A model generated the notes under the pieces. It worked only from the letters and a program-made list of their open reading frames with translations, searched no databases and was not told the origin of the DNA. A DNA stretch of 8,336 bases from Flavimaricola sp. (GTDB lineage: Bacteria; Pseudomonadota; Alphaproteobacteria; Rhodobacterales; Rhodobacteraceae): positions 1 through 8,336 of the forward strand of contig JALZWD010000171.1 of NCBI GenBank assembly GCA_023300365.1, given 5' to 3'. Positions 1 through 5,923 of this stretch are shown one piece after another. The translations under genes were made by a program, and so were the position numbers. Each line of letters opens with the position of its first letter. Positions within the stretch are counted from its first letter, which is position 1.

Positions 1-340
1 CGGAGAGGACATCAGAGGTCACCAGGCTGAGGTCGCAATTGCAGAACATATTGATGTAGTCGATTTGAAAAATGTGGCCGATGGCAAAGACGCCCTCGAG
101 GATATCAACGAATTCGGCGCGGGTTGGCGGGGCGATTTGAAGCCGTCCGTCATGTGCGCCGTGGTGGCCCGCAGGGCTGGCCAGTTCTTCTTCGACGTAG
201 TGCGCCCAATCCATGCCGCGCGACTGGGCCTCGCTGTGCAATGCATGATCTAGGACGTAGCGCGCGCCATAGACGCTGGCCCCTATGGCGCAGAGGCATA
301 AGAGCAGAGCAGTGGCAACGAATTTTTGCAGATCGGACAC
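1..340 (-). CDS. N-terminal part of a membrane-anchored protein, possibly a sensor or signalling protein (truncated by window edge)
   Basis: This open frame reads leftward and leaves the window without a stop, so only about 113 N-terminal residues are visible. I chose the GTG at 338-340; another in-frame GTG lies at 353-355, and an in-frame stop sits further upstream near 386-388. Neither start has a strong ribosome site. Residues about 7-30 form one hydrophobic segment (FVATALLLCLCAIGASVYGA), which reads as an uncleaved signal anchor. Then comes a polar stretch with MDWAHYVEEEL (43-53), a His/Gly-rich loop, and a hydrophobic strand-like segment, GHIFQIDYINMFCNCDLSL (88-106), followed by VTSD. 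The order (membrane anchor, W-x-x-Y helix, then a G-x-I/V-F-x strand ending in V-S/T-S-D) resembles the periplasmic sensor part of some GGDEF/EAL proteins of Rhodobacterales. That is inference from memory, because no catalytic domain is visible. The frame is preferred over two competing minus-strand frames because it gives this coherent membrane topology and runs open to the edge. Confidence 0.6.
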   Translation of the reverse strand, partial: MSDLQKFVATALLLCLCAIGASVYGARYVLDHALHSEAQSRGMDWAHYVEEELASPAGHHGAHDGRLQIAPPTRAEFVDILEGVFAIGHIFQIDYINMFCNCDLSLVTSDVLS

Positions 341-520
341 TAAGAACCCACACACAAGAGGAGCCCCATACCTAGGCGCAAATAGTTAACGGCCCGACGC
401 AAATCTGGTGCTTTATTGCGCAGATTTCGTTTAGATTTTGGAGAAAAATATTGGCCTGAGCACATCACGTTTGGCCTTGGATCGCGCCGCCCCGGCATTG
501 GAGGCGACGCGAGGGAGTGA

Positions 521-799
521 TTAGCCGCGGTTAAGCAGCTTGCCCGCGATCATCTGGACGACACCGCCAGCCACGCCGCCACCGACGAGGTTGCCGATCA
601 GCGAGGCAATATCAAAGCCGCCCGCGGCATCACCCGTTGCCGCACCCATCAGGCCGCCGAGCAATTGGCCACCACCAACGCCGCCAGCGATACCAGCAAT
701 GGCGTTACCGATGCCGCCCATGCTGCCGCCTGACATGACGCGACCACCCGCAGCTCCGCCGAGTGCGCCACCAAGTGCTTGTCCGATCAACTGTTCCAT
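521..799 (-). CDS. Small glycine-rich, glycine-zipper-like protein of unknown function
   Basis: A 92-residue protein with 32 glycines (about 35 percent), no cysteine and a single aromatic residue. It is mostly Gly, Ala, Leu, Ile and Val with repeated GG steps (ALGGALGGAAGG, GGVGGGQLLGGLMG, VGGGVAGGVV), broken by a short acidic patch, TGDAAGGFD. It ends in a basic tail, GKLLNRG. Such GxxxG-dense patterns allow tight helix packing in membranes or oligomers, but no signal peptide is evident. The ATG at 797-799 follows a good ribosome site on the minus strand, AGGGA at about 806-810, about seven bases upstream. Similar small Gly-rich proteins starting MEQLIG- or MEALI- occur in many alphaproteobacteria as hypothetical proteins. 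I do not know a function and would distrust any enzymatic label. The gene stands alone, divergent from the thioredoxin gene. The antisense frame is a proline-rich mirror with no merit. Confidence 0.8.
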   Translation of the reverse strand: MEQLIGQALGGALGGAAGGRVMSGGSMGGIGNAIAGIAGGVGGGQLLGGLMGAATGDAAGGFDIASLIGNLVGGGVAGGVVQMIAGKLLNRG

Positions 800-842
800 A
801 ATTTGTCCCTTTTTATTTATTTGTGTCCCAAACCTGCGTGTT

Positions 843-864
843 TTACGGGCTGTGACAACCGTAA
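843..864. promoter_or_regulatory. Perfect 6-bp inverted repeat in the divergent intergenic region
   Basis: TTACGG at 843-848 and its exact reverse complement CCGTAA at 859-864 are separated by ten bases. The dyad lies 44 bases upstream of the glycine-rich gene and 150 bases upstream of the thioredoxin gene. The spacing suits a dimeric regulator's operator, while the 10-base loop and lack of a T-tract argue against a terminator. On the minus strand a TTGTCA hexamer (853-858), close to the -35 consensus, falls between the arms, but I see no good -10 at the right distance. A six-base dyad can arise by chance, so this is a candidate only. Confidence 0.25.
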
Positions 865-957
865 CCTTGGGTCAGAGGGTTTGTCCAAAGCAAGAAATTT
901 ATGCCGCTGGGGCCTGTTTATGGGGTATCGCGCCGCGTAAACGACAGATATTGCCCC

Positions 958-986
958 TTGGCCTTGGCCCGCTTGCCCCTCATATA
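958..986 (+). promoter_or_regulatory. Possible sigma70-type promoter for the thioredoxin operon
   Basis: A TTGGCC hexamer (958-963) is followed after 17 bases by CATATA (981-986), with TATAGG overlapping at 983-988. This would put the transcription start about 20 bases before the thioredoxin ATG at 1015. The match to consensus is partial (TTG of the -35 box and part of the -10). It rests on spacing and position alone. Confidence 0.3.
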
Positions 987-1014
987 GGGCCAGACCCTGA
1001 CGAGGAGAGACGAC

Positions 1015-1917
1015 ATGCTTGGCACATCTGACACAGCCACCGAGAGCCATATTATTGACGGCACCGATGCGACATTTGCCGCCGACGTGATTGAGCAATC
1101 AAATACCGTTCCGGTGATCGTGGATTTTTGGGCGACGTGGTGCGGCCCGTGCAAAACCCTTGGGCCGGCGATCGAAGCGGCGGTGACCAAGGCGGGGGGC
1201 CGGGTCAAGCTTGTTAAGGTGGATGTGGATGCCAACCAAGCCTATGCGGGGCAATTGCAGGTGCAATCCATCCCCACGGTATATGCGTTTCACAACGGCC
1301 AACCGGTGGATGGATTTCAGGGCGCATTACCGCCAAGCGAGATTGAGGCGTTTGTAAACAAGATCGCAGATTTGGGTGGCGAGGCCGACAATGGATTGGC
1401 CGATGCGGTTGAGGCGGCAGAGGCGATGTTGGTTGAAGGCGATCTGGACGGGGCCACAGAGACGTTTGGCGCGATCTTGCAAGAAGAGGCCACCAATGCG
1501 CCCGCATATGGCGGACTTGTGCGTTCATATGTTGCGTTGGGTGATTTGGATCAAGCGGAGGCCGTGTTGAACGGTGCGCCAGCCGAGATTGCCGAAGCCT
1601 CGGAGATTGAGGCCGCGCGGGCGCAGTTGGAATTGGCGCGGCAAGCCCAAGCGGCCGGACCGTTGCAGGAATTGATGGCGGCGGTAGAGGCCGACCCGAA
1701 CAACAAACAAGCCCGTTTGGATTTGGCGGTGGCGATGCATGCCAATGGCGATACCGAAAAGGCGGTAGATGTTTTGCTGGCGTTGTTTGGCATGGACCGG
1801 GACTGGAACGACGGCGCGGCCAAAGCGCAATTGTTCACCATTTTTGATGCGATGCCCGCCAATAGCCCGGTGGTTTTGAATGGGCGCCGCAAGCTTTCTT
1901 CGATGATATTTGCCTGA
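1015..1917 (+). CDS. cnoX: Thioredoxin with C-terminal TPR-like tail, CnoX/YbbN-type chaperedoxin
   Basis: A 300-residue cytoplasmic protein. The N-terminal thioredoxin fold (about 14-120) carries VDFWATWCGPCK with the redox pair C43/C46 and the cis-proline in SIPT (P87). The rest (about 128-300) is alanine- and glutamate-rich and helical, with TPR-like units around AMLVEGDLDGATETFGAIL, YVALGDLDQAEAVL and AMHANGDTEKAVDVLLALF. This architecture and length match the YbbN/CnoX family, in which the fold is joined to TPR-type repeats and protects client proteins, handing them to GroEL. E. coli CnoX lacks the CxxC pair, whereas the Caulobacter protein is known to be redox-active. The intact WCGPC here predicts disulfide reductase activity as well as holdase activity. 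GAGGAGA sits just upstream of the ATG, supporting this start. There is no signal peptide, so it is not a periplasmic Dsb-like protein. It leads an apparent operon with the LON-domain gene 27 bases downstream. Confidence 0.9.
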   Translation: MLGTSDTATESHIIDGTDATFAADVIEQSNTVPVIVDFWATWCGPCKTLGPAIEAAVTKAGGRVKLVKVDVDANQAYAGQLQVQSIPTVYAFHNGQPVDGFQGALPPSEIEAFVNKIADLGGEADNGLADAVEAAEAMLVEGDLDGATETFGAILQEEATNAPAYGGLVRSYVALGDLDQAEAVLNGAPAEIAEASEIEAARAQLELARQAQAAGPLQELMAAVEADPNNKQARLDLAVAMHANGDTEKAVDVLLALFGMDRDWNDGAAKAQLFTIFDAMPANSPVVLNGRRKLSSMIFA

Positions 1918-1944
1918 GCCAATTTTCGCGCTAGCTTCGTTGGT

Positions 1945-2583
1945 ATGATAAACGCATCAGATTTGCCGGAGACACTCCCGGTCTTCCCCCTTCCGGGTGC
2001 TTTGTTGCTGCCTCGGGCGCGACTGCCGCTGCACCTGTTTGAACCACGCTATTTGCAGATGATGGAAGACGTCTTAAAGACGCCGGGCCGTCTGATTGGG
2101 ATGGTACAAACGTTTGAAGGCCCGCAAGGCGGCGGCCTGCATTCGATCGGCTGTGCCGGGCGTTTGACCGCATTTTCCGAAACCGAAGACGGGCGGTACA
2201 TGATCACCTTGTCGGGGATTTCACGATTTCGGATCATGTCAGAGGAAGAGGGGTTTGCCCCCTACCGCCGCGCCAAAGTAAGCTGGGATGGGTTTGGGCG
2301 CGATCTGGGGCCAAGCGAGCAGGATACTGACTTTAATCGGCCTGCTTTCATGAACCTGCTCAATCGGTTTTTTGAGGATCAAGGCCTGTCAACGGATTGG
2401 GGATCGCTTGAAGATGCCGAGGAAGAGTTGTTGATCAATTCGCTCTCGATGCTGTGCCCGTTTGAACCCGAGGACAAACAGGCCTTGCTTGAGGCGCCGT
2501 CATTGGTGACACGGCGCGAGACGCTTGTGACTTTAATTGAATTTGCCCTGCGGGGCGGTGGAGCGGAAGAGATGATGCAATGA
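1945..2583 (+). CDS. Stand-alone LON substrate-binding domain protein
   Basis: A 212-residue protein consisting essentially of the LON N-terminal (substrate-binding) domain. It opens with [26 protein letters not shown] (about 10-36), the family hallmark in which FPLP..LLP...LPL.IFEPRY begins the beta-rich lobe. [25 protein letters not shown] (about 73-97) forms the next strands, and a helical C-terminal part follows (about 115-205). The AAA+ ATPase and Ser-Lys protease domains of Lon are absent, and the length is normal for the short family, so this is not a truncated Lon. Its biochemical role is not established; it is assumed to bind unfolded or specific polypeptides. The start has no good ribosome site, so translation may depend on the thioredoxin gene just upstream. 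Its stop codon overlaps the start of the next gene. Confidence 0.9.
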   Translation: MINASDLPETLPVFPLPGALLLPRARLPLHLFEPRYLQMMEDVLKTPGRLIGMVQTFEGPQGGGLHSIGCAGRLTAFSETEDGRYMITLSGISRFRIMSEEEGFAPYRRAKVSWDGFGRDLGPSEQDTDFNRPAFMNLLNRFFEDQGLSTDWGSLEDAEEELLINSLSMLCPFEPEDKQALLEAPSLVTRRETLVTLIEFALRGGGAEEMMQ

Positions 2584-2759
2584 GTGCGCCCGAGTTTGAC
2601 GCCAAGATGCTTGAGGCTTTGGTGTGCCCGCAGACAAAGGCGGTGTTGTCGTATGACGCCGCACGCCAAGAACTTATCTCCAAGCCTGCGGGGTTGGCGT
2701 TTCCGATCCGCGATGGGATTCCAGTGATGCTGGTGGATGAAGCGCGGGTTTTGGACTGA
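2580..2759 (+). CDS. Trm112-like (YcaR/UPF0434 family) small protein
   Basis: A 59-residue protein whose ATG overlaps the TGA of the LON-domain gene (ATGA), a classic sign of translational coupling. The family pattern is clear: [17 protein letters not shown] near the start, QELIS in the middle, and [20 protein letters not shown] towards the end. E. coli YcaR has CPxC plus a later Cys and could bind zinc; here only C16 remains (CPQT, and Ser in the later position), so a zinc site is unlikely. In eukaryotes and archaea Trm112 is the activating partner of several methyltransferases; the bacterial role is unclear. No methyltransferase partner is encoded nearby. Confidence 0.9.
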   Translation: MSAPEFDAKMLEALVCPQTKAVLSYDAARQELISKPAGLAFPIRDGIPVMLVDEARVLD

Positions 2760-2779
2760 GATTCACCGTTTATTAGGAA
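2751..2779 (+). promoter_or_regulatory. Weak promoter-like pair before the 106-residue unknown gene
   Basis: TTGGAC (2751-2756, inside the end of the Trm112-like gene) and TAGGAA (2774-2779) are 17 bases apart, 44 bases before the next ATG. Both boxes match consensus poorly. The 63-base gap could equally be an internal operon spacer. Confidence 0.2.
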
Positions 2780-2822
2780 GAATCGCGGCACCATCAGGGA
2801 GAAGTTTCTGATAGGTGTTGCC

Positions 2823-3143
2823 ATGCTGCCAAACATGCACCCTGCGGACGAATTGTCCTTGGTTCGATCCGAGATGCGCAAACTGCGGGCCCGCGAGGCC
2901 GTGTTGCGCAAGGGGTTTTTAAACGGGAAATTGCCGCGCGACGGCACGATTGCACGAGTGGACCTTATGGTGCAGCGGCGGCGCTTGCTACAGCGTGACA
3001 GGCTGCCCCCCGAGATCGCGAACAACCCCAAGTATTGGCAACTTCGCGAGAGCCAAGTGGTGACCGTTGAGGACCGCTCGATTGAGTGGGAAGAGGATCC
3101 CGGATTGGATGACCTGATGGTGATTGAACCGTTTGAGGGGTGA
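2823..3143 (+). CDS. Conserved-looking charged protein of unknown function (106 residues)
   Basis: I do not recognise a characterised family. The protein has no signal peptide, membrane segment or cysteine. Residues 7-45 (from PADELSLVRSEMRKLRAREAVLR) form a charged, heptad-like helix that could be a short coiled coil. A basic stretch with QRRRLLQRDRLPPEI follows (about 51-66). The C-terminus is acidic (VEDRSIEWEEDPGLDDLMVIEPFEG), so charge is strongly polarised, basic in the middle and acidic at the end. AGGTG at 2813-2817, five bases before the ATG, supports this start; a second Met at residue 5 is possible. Similar short PADEL-R/K-rich proteins appear in Rhodobacterales genomes as hypothetical proteins, as far as I recall. 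It is the last gene of the plus-strand run and converges with ubiH. Confidence 0.75.
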   Translation: MLPNMHPADELSLVRSEMRKLRAREAVLRKGFLNGKLPRDGTIARVDLMVQRRRLLQRDRLPPEIANNPKYWQLRESQVVTVEDRSIEWEEDPGLDDLMVIEPFEG

Positions 3144-3150
3144 CGACCAT

Positions 3151-3181
3151 GGGGCGTGGGCGACGATCTTTTGCCCGCCCT
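3151..3181. terminator. Possible bidirectional hairpin between convergent genes
   Basis: In the 36-base gap between the unknown gene and ubiH, GGGC at 3158-3161 can pair with GCCC at 3173-3176 around an 11-base loop. The stem extends through one G-U pair, a further G-C pair, a one-base bulge and then outer G-C pairs. It would serve both convergent transcripts, although it overlaps the ubiH stop codon. There is no convincing T-run, so strength as an intrinsic terminator is uncertain. Confidence 0.25.
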
Positions 3182-4397
3182 AGTCCTTCATCAAGGGTGG
3201 CAAATCACCGGTAAGCCCTGCCGCCTCGCGCATGAAGTTGCGCCGCAAGCCGGGCACCGCATTAACAGCCCCCATACCAAGATCGCGCAAGCCGCGCAAA
3301 AGCGGGTTGTCGTTGGAAAAGAGACGGTTGAAGCCATCTGTGGCCATTGCAAGAGAGGCGGTGTCAAAGCGCCGCCAGCTTTGGTAGCGCGCGAGGGTTT
3401 GTGCGCCACCGATGTCTTCGCCGCGACGGCGGGCGGCAATGAGTACCTCGGCCAAAGCCGCCACATCGCGCAGGCCCGCGTTCAACCCCTGCCCTGCGAT
3501 TGGATGCACGCCGTGGGCCGCATCACCGATCAGGGCGAGCCTGTCGGCAATAAAGTGGTCGGCCAACGACAGGCCCAGCGGATATGTGAAACGGTCGCCG
3601 GCAAGAGCAATATCGCCAAGGAAGCTGCCGAAAACGGGGCGCAGAGCATCGAGAAAACCCGCGTCGTCGTAGGACATGATTTCGGCGGCGCGCGCATCCG
3701 CCTCGCTCCAGACGATGGAACAGCGATTGCCGGTGAGCGGCAGGATCGCAAGCGGGCCTGCGGGCGTGAAGAACTGATGGGCGATGCCATTGTGGGGGCG
3801 TTCGTGAGACACCGCACAAACGATGGCGGTTTGGTCGTAGCCCCATCCCATGCGCCCGATGCCCGCGCGCGCAGCGGTGCTGCTGTTGCGACCATCGGCG
3901 GCGATAAGAAGCGTGCCGTCCAGCGTGCTGCCAGAGGCAAGCGTGACCTGCACCCCGTCTTGGGATGTGCTGTGATCAATGACGGTTTCACCGCTGAGGT
4001 GTGTGATGGTGTTTGTGGCTTCAAGCGCACAGAGGAGCGCGCGGCGCAGGTGGCGGTCTTGGACGAGGTGGCCCATTGGCCCCTCTTCCAGCTCGGCGTG
4101 ATCAAAGTGCAGCATCCAAGGGCTTGCGCCTTCGCCGGCGCGGCCATCGGTCACTTTGATCTCGAGCATGGGTTGGGCGTCGTCTTCGAGCACGTCCCAC
4201 AGACCAAGCTTGCGCAGCATCCGACACGAGGCCAGCGCGAGGGCATAAGAGCGGCCATCAAAGGCGGGGTTGGCGTGGGTCTCAGAGGTGAGACGATCAA
4301 CCAAGGTGACGGACATTCCAGCCTTCGCGGCGGCAAGTGCCAATGCGGGCCCGTTAAGGCCGCCACCGACGATAATGAGATCAGATTTGCTATCCAT
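3180..4397 (-). CDS. ubiH: UbiH/UbiF/VisC/COQ6-family FAD-dependent ubiquinone biosynthesis hydroxylase
   Basis: A 405-residue flavoprotein monooxygenase expected to hydroxylate the aromatic ring of a ubiquinone precursor using O2, NAD(P)H and FAD at the inner membrane. The FAD-binding Rossmann motif is at the very N-terminus (IIVGGGLNGPALALAAAKAG, about 8-27). DGRSYALALAS follows at about 46-56. The conserved DG motif is LLIAADGRNSS, and the second FAD motif GDAAHGVHPIAGQGLNAG lies in the C-terminal third. I chose the ATG at 4395-4397 (MDSKSDL), which puts the Rossmann strand eight residues in, as is usual for the family. An ATG at 4431-4433 and a TTG at 4482-4484 would add 12 or 29 unconserved residues. 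Ribosome sites are poor at all three. Several alphaproteobacterial UbiH-family members (UbiH, UbiF, UbiI, UbiL) differ in the ring position they act on, so the exact position is inferred, not seen. It is divergent from the amidase gene. Confidence 0.9.
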   Translation of the reverse strand: MDSKSDLIIVGGGLNGPALALAAAKAGMSVTLVDRLTSETHANPAFDGRSYALALASCRMLRKLGLWDVLEDDAQPMLEIKVTDGRAGEGASPWMLHFDHAELEEGPMGHLVQDRHLRRALLCALEATNTITHLSGETVIDHSTSQDGVQVTLASGSTLDGTLLIAADGRNSSTAARAGIGRMGWGYDQTAIVCAVSHERPHNGIAHQFFTPAGPLAILPLTGNRCSIVWSEADARAAEIMSYDDAGFLDALRPVFGSFLGDIALAGDRFTYPLGLSLADHFIADRLALIGDAAHGVHPIAGQGLNAGLRDVAALAEVLIAARRRGEDIGGAQTLARYQSWRRFDTASLAMATDGFNRLFSNDNPLLRGLRDLGMGAVNAVPGLRRNFMREAAGLTGDLPPLMKD

Positions 4398-4425
4398 GTG
4401 GTGATCTAGGACAAGCCGCGCGGGA

Positions 4426-4454
4426 TTGTCCATGCGCCGGAGTGACGCTAGGGT
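4426..4454 (+). promoter_or_regulatory. Possible promoter for the amidase gene
   Basis: TTGTCC (4426-4431) and TAGGGT (4449-4454) are separated by 17 bases and lie about 25 bases before the amidase ATG, inside the 81-base region divergent from ubiH. The first box keeps TTG and the second keeps TA and the final T. I see no equally good pair on the minus strand for ubiH. Confidence 0.3.
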
Positions 4455-4478
4455 TTTGAACGGACACGGAGTGGTGAG

Positions 4479-5804
4479 ATGCAAGACTGGCTAGCGATGA
4501 CAGCAGCGGATTTGGGGCGCGGGATCGGGGCGGGCGAGATTGATCCGGTTGATCTGGCGGTTGTGTATTTAGCTGCGATCAACGCCCATCCGTTGCGCGA
4601 CAAAATATATGCCCGCGTGACCGATACCCGCGCGATGGCCGAGGCAGAAGCGGCATCCGCGCGGGCCAAGGCCGGATTGCGGCGTGGGCCGCTTGATGGT
4701 GTCCCGGTATCTTGGAAGGATTTATACGATACCGCCGGTGTGGGAACCGAAGCCGGTACGGCGATGATGGCGGGGCGTGTGCCCGAGGCCGATGCCGTGG
4801 TGGTGCGTGCTGCAACCGAGGCGGGGATGGTGTGTTTGGGCAAAACGCATTTATCCGAGATCGCGTTTTCGGGGCTGGGGTATAATCCGGTGACCCAAAC
4901 GCCGCCTTGCGTAAATGATGCTCAGGCCGTGCCGGGGGGGTCGTCTTCGGGGGCGGCGGCATCGGTGGCGTTTGATCTGGCGCCGATGGGGATTGGGTCG
5001 GATACGGGTGGGTCGATCCGTTTGCCGTCTGCTTGGAATGATTTGGTGGGGTTTAAGCCGACGCATGGGACCTTGTCGTTGGACGGGGTTGTGGCCCTTT
5101 GTGCCTCGTTTGATACGGTTGGGCCGCTGTGCCGAAGTGTTGAGGATGCGGCTCTTGGGTATGCCGCGCTTGGGGGGGCGGCCGTTGATTTGGCTGGTGC
5201 AACACTTGCGGGGCGACGGTTTGCGGTGATTGAGACCATGGCGTTGGACGAGGTTGAGGCGGAACCGGGCGCGGCGTTTGAGGATGCCGTGGCAAAGGTG
5301 CAGCACGCGGGGGCCGTGGTCGAGCGGATCGAGGTGCCGTGTTTGCGCGATGCTTTTGCCCTGACGGCGCCGCTGTATCCCGGCGAGGCCTATGCGGAGT
5401 GGGCCGAGTATATCGAGGCCGCCGGAGACAAGATGTATGCCCGCGTGTTTGAGCGGATTTTGCCGGGACGGGAATTGTTGGCCAAGGATTTCATCGCGGC
5501 ACAGCGCCGTTTGGTTGCCTTGCGGGCGGAATTTGCCCGCGAGATTGCAGGGTATGATGCGGTTTTGGTGCCGTCTTGTCCGATTTTGCCGCCGAAATTG
5601 GCCGATATTGCCGAAGATGCGGCGTTTTATGTGGAGCGGAACCTGAAAGCGCTGCGAAATACGCGGATTGGGAATTTGATGGGGCTTTGTGGGGTTTCGT
5701 TGCCGACGGGGGTGCCGTCTTGTGGGCTGATGATGATGGGGCTGGCGGGCCGCGATGCGCAGGTTTTGCGGCTGTCGGCGGCGGCGGAGCGGGCCTTGGC
5801 TTAA
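4479..5804 (+). CDS. Amidase-signature family hydrolase
   Basis: A 441-residue amidase of the Ser-cisSer-Lys class, which hydrolyses carboxamides to acid and ammonia or amine. The triad is visible at family spacing: K80 in GVPVSWKDLYDTAG, cis-Ser S155 in GGSSSGAAASV and nucleophile S179 in GSDTGGSIRLP. The gaps of 75 and 24 residues equal those of fatty acid amide hydrolase (K142, S217, S241). FKPTHGTLSLDGV, the usual strand after the active site, follows. The C-terminus has the typical NLMGLCGVSLPTG and ends soon after GRDAQVL. GGAG seven bases before the ATG supports the start. It is related to GatA, but no gatB or gatC lies beside it and the C-terminal third is divergent, so a transamidosome subunit is unlikely. 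The substrate cannot be read from sequence; these genes are often labelled simply amidase. The aminotransferase gene follows after 119 bases. Confidence 0.9.
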   Translation: MQDWLAMTAADLGRGIGAGEIDPVDLAVVYLAAINAHPLRDKIYARVTDTRAMAEAEAASARAKAGLRRGPLDGVPVSWKDLYDTAGVGTEAGTAMMAGRVPEADAVVVRAATEAGMVCLGKTHLSEIAFSGLGYNPVTQTPPCVNDAQAVPGGSSSGAAASVAFDLAPMGIGSDTGGSIRLPSAWNDLVGFKPTHGTLSLDGVVALCASFDTVGPLCRSVEDAALGYAALGGAAVDLAGATLAGRRFAVIETMALDEVEAEPGAAFEDAVAKVQHAGAVVERIEVPCLRDAFALTAPLYPGEAYAEWAEYIEAAGDKMYARVFERILPGRELLAKDFIAAQRRLVALRAEFAREIAGYDAVLVPSCPILPPKLADIAEDAAFYVERNLKALRNTRIGNLMGLCGVSLPTGVPSCGLMMMGLAGRDAQVLRLSAAAERALA

Positions 5805-5850
5805 ATATCACATGAGGCGGTTTGATCCCCTCAAAAATCGCTTTGTTTTC

Positions 5851-5880
5851 TGGACAATGCAGAGGGCGGGGCGTTAGGTT
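5851..5880 (+). promoter_or_regulatory. Possible promoter for the aminotransferase-ftsK unit
   Basis: TGGACA (5851-5856), five of six bases of the -35 consensus, is followed after 18 bases by TAGGTT (5875-5880), three of six bases of the -10. A transcript would start about 37 bases before the aminotransferase ATG at 5924. This is the best-looking promoter candidate in the window but is still unproven. Confidence 0.35.
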
Positions 5881-5923
5881 ACGCGTGAACGAGGCGATAG
5901 CGATCTCGGCACATGAGGCAGAT

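Noticed and set aside
451..476. Possible terminator after the glycine-rich gene (GGCC ... GGCC followed by AATATTTTT on the minus strand)
   Set aside because: Only the four-base GGCC arms pair, around a 16-base loop, which is too weak to call.
540..1031. 163-residue proline-rich plus-strand frame
   Set aside because: Its proline runs mirror the glycine codons of the 521-799 gene, and it continues through the intergenic region with no ribosome site.
3156..4409. 417-residue plus-strand open frame
   Set aside because: It is the antisense shadow of ubiH, which has all expected FAD motifs. The plus frame has no recognisable domain and a low-complexity look typical of a GC-rich mirror frame.
4398..4484. 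Longer ubiH starts at ATG 4433 or TTG 4484
   Set aside because: The Rossmann motif normally begins within the first ten residues, which fits the ATG at 4397. The longest form would also overlap the amidase start and its ribosome site.
4479..5804. GatA subunit of the Asp/Glu-tRNA amidotransferase
   Set aside because: The amidase signature is shared, but gatC and gatB are not adjacent and the sequence outside the triad region is not GatA-like as far as I can judge.
5822..5923. Upstream extension of the aminotransferase to ATG 5822
   Set aside because: The extra 34 residues look non-coding, and a GAGG ribosome site sits five bases before the ATG at 5924, where the family-like N-terminus begins.
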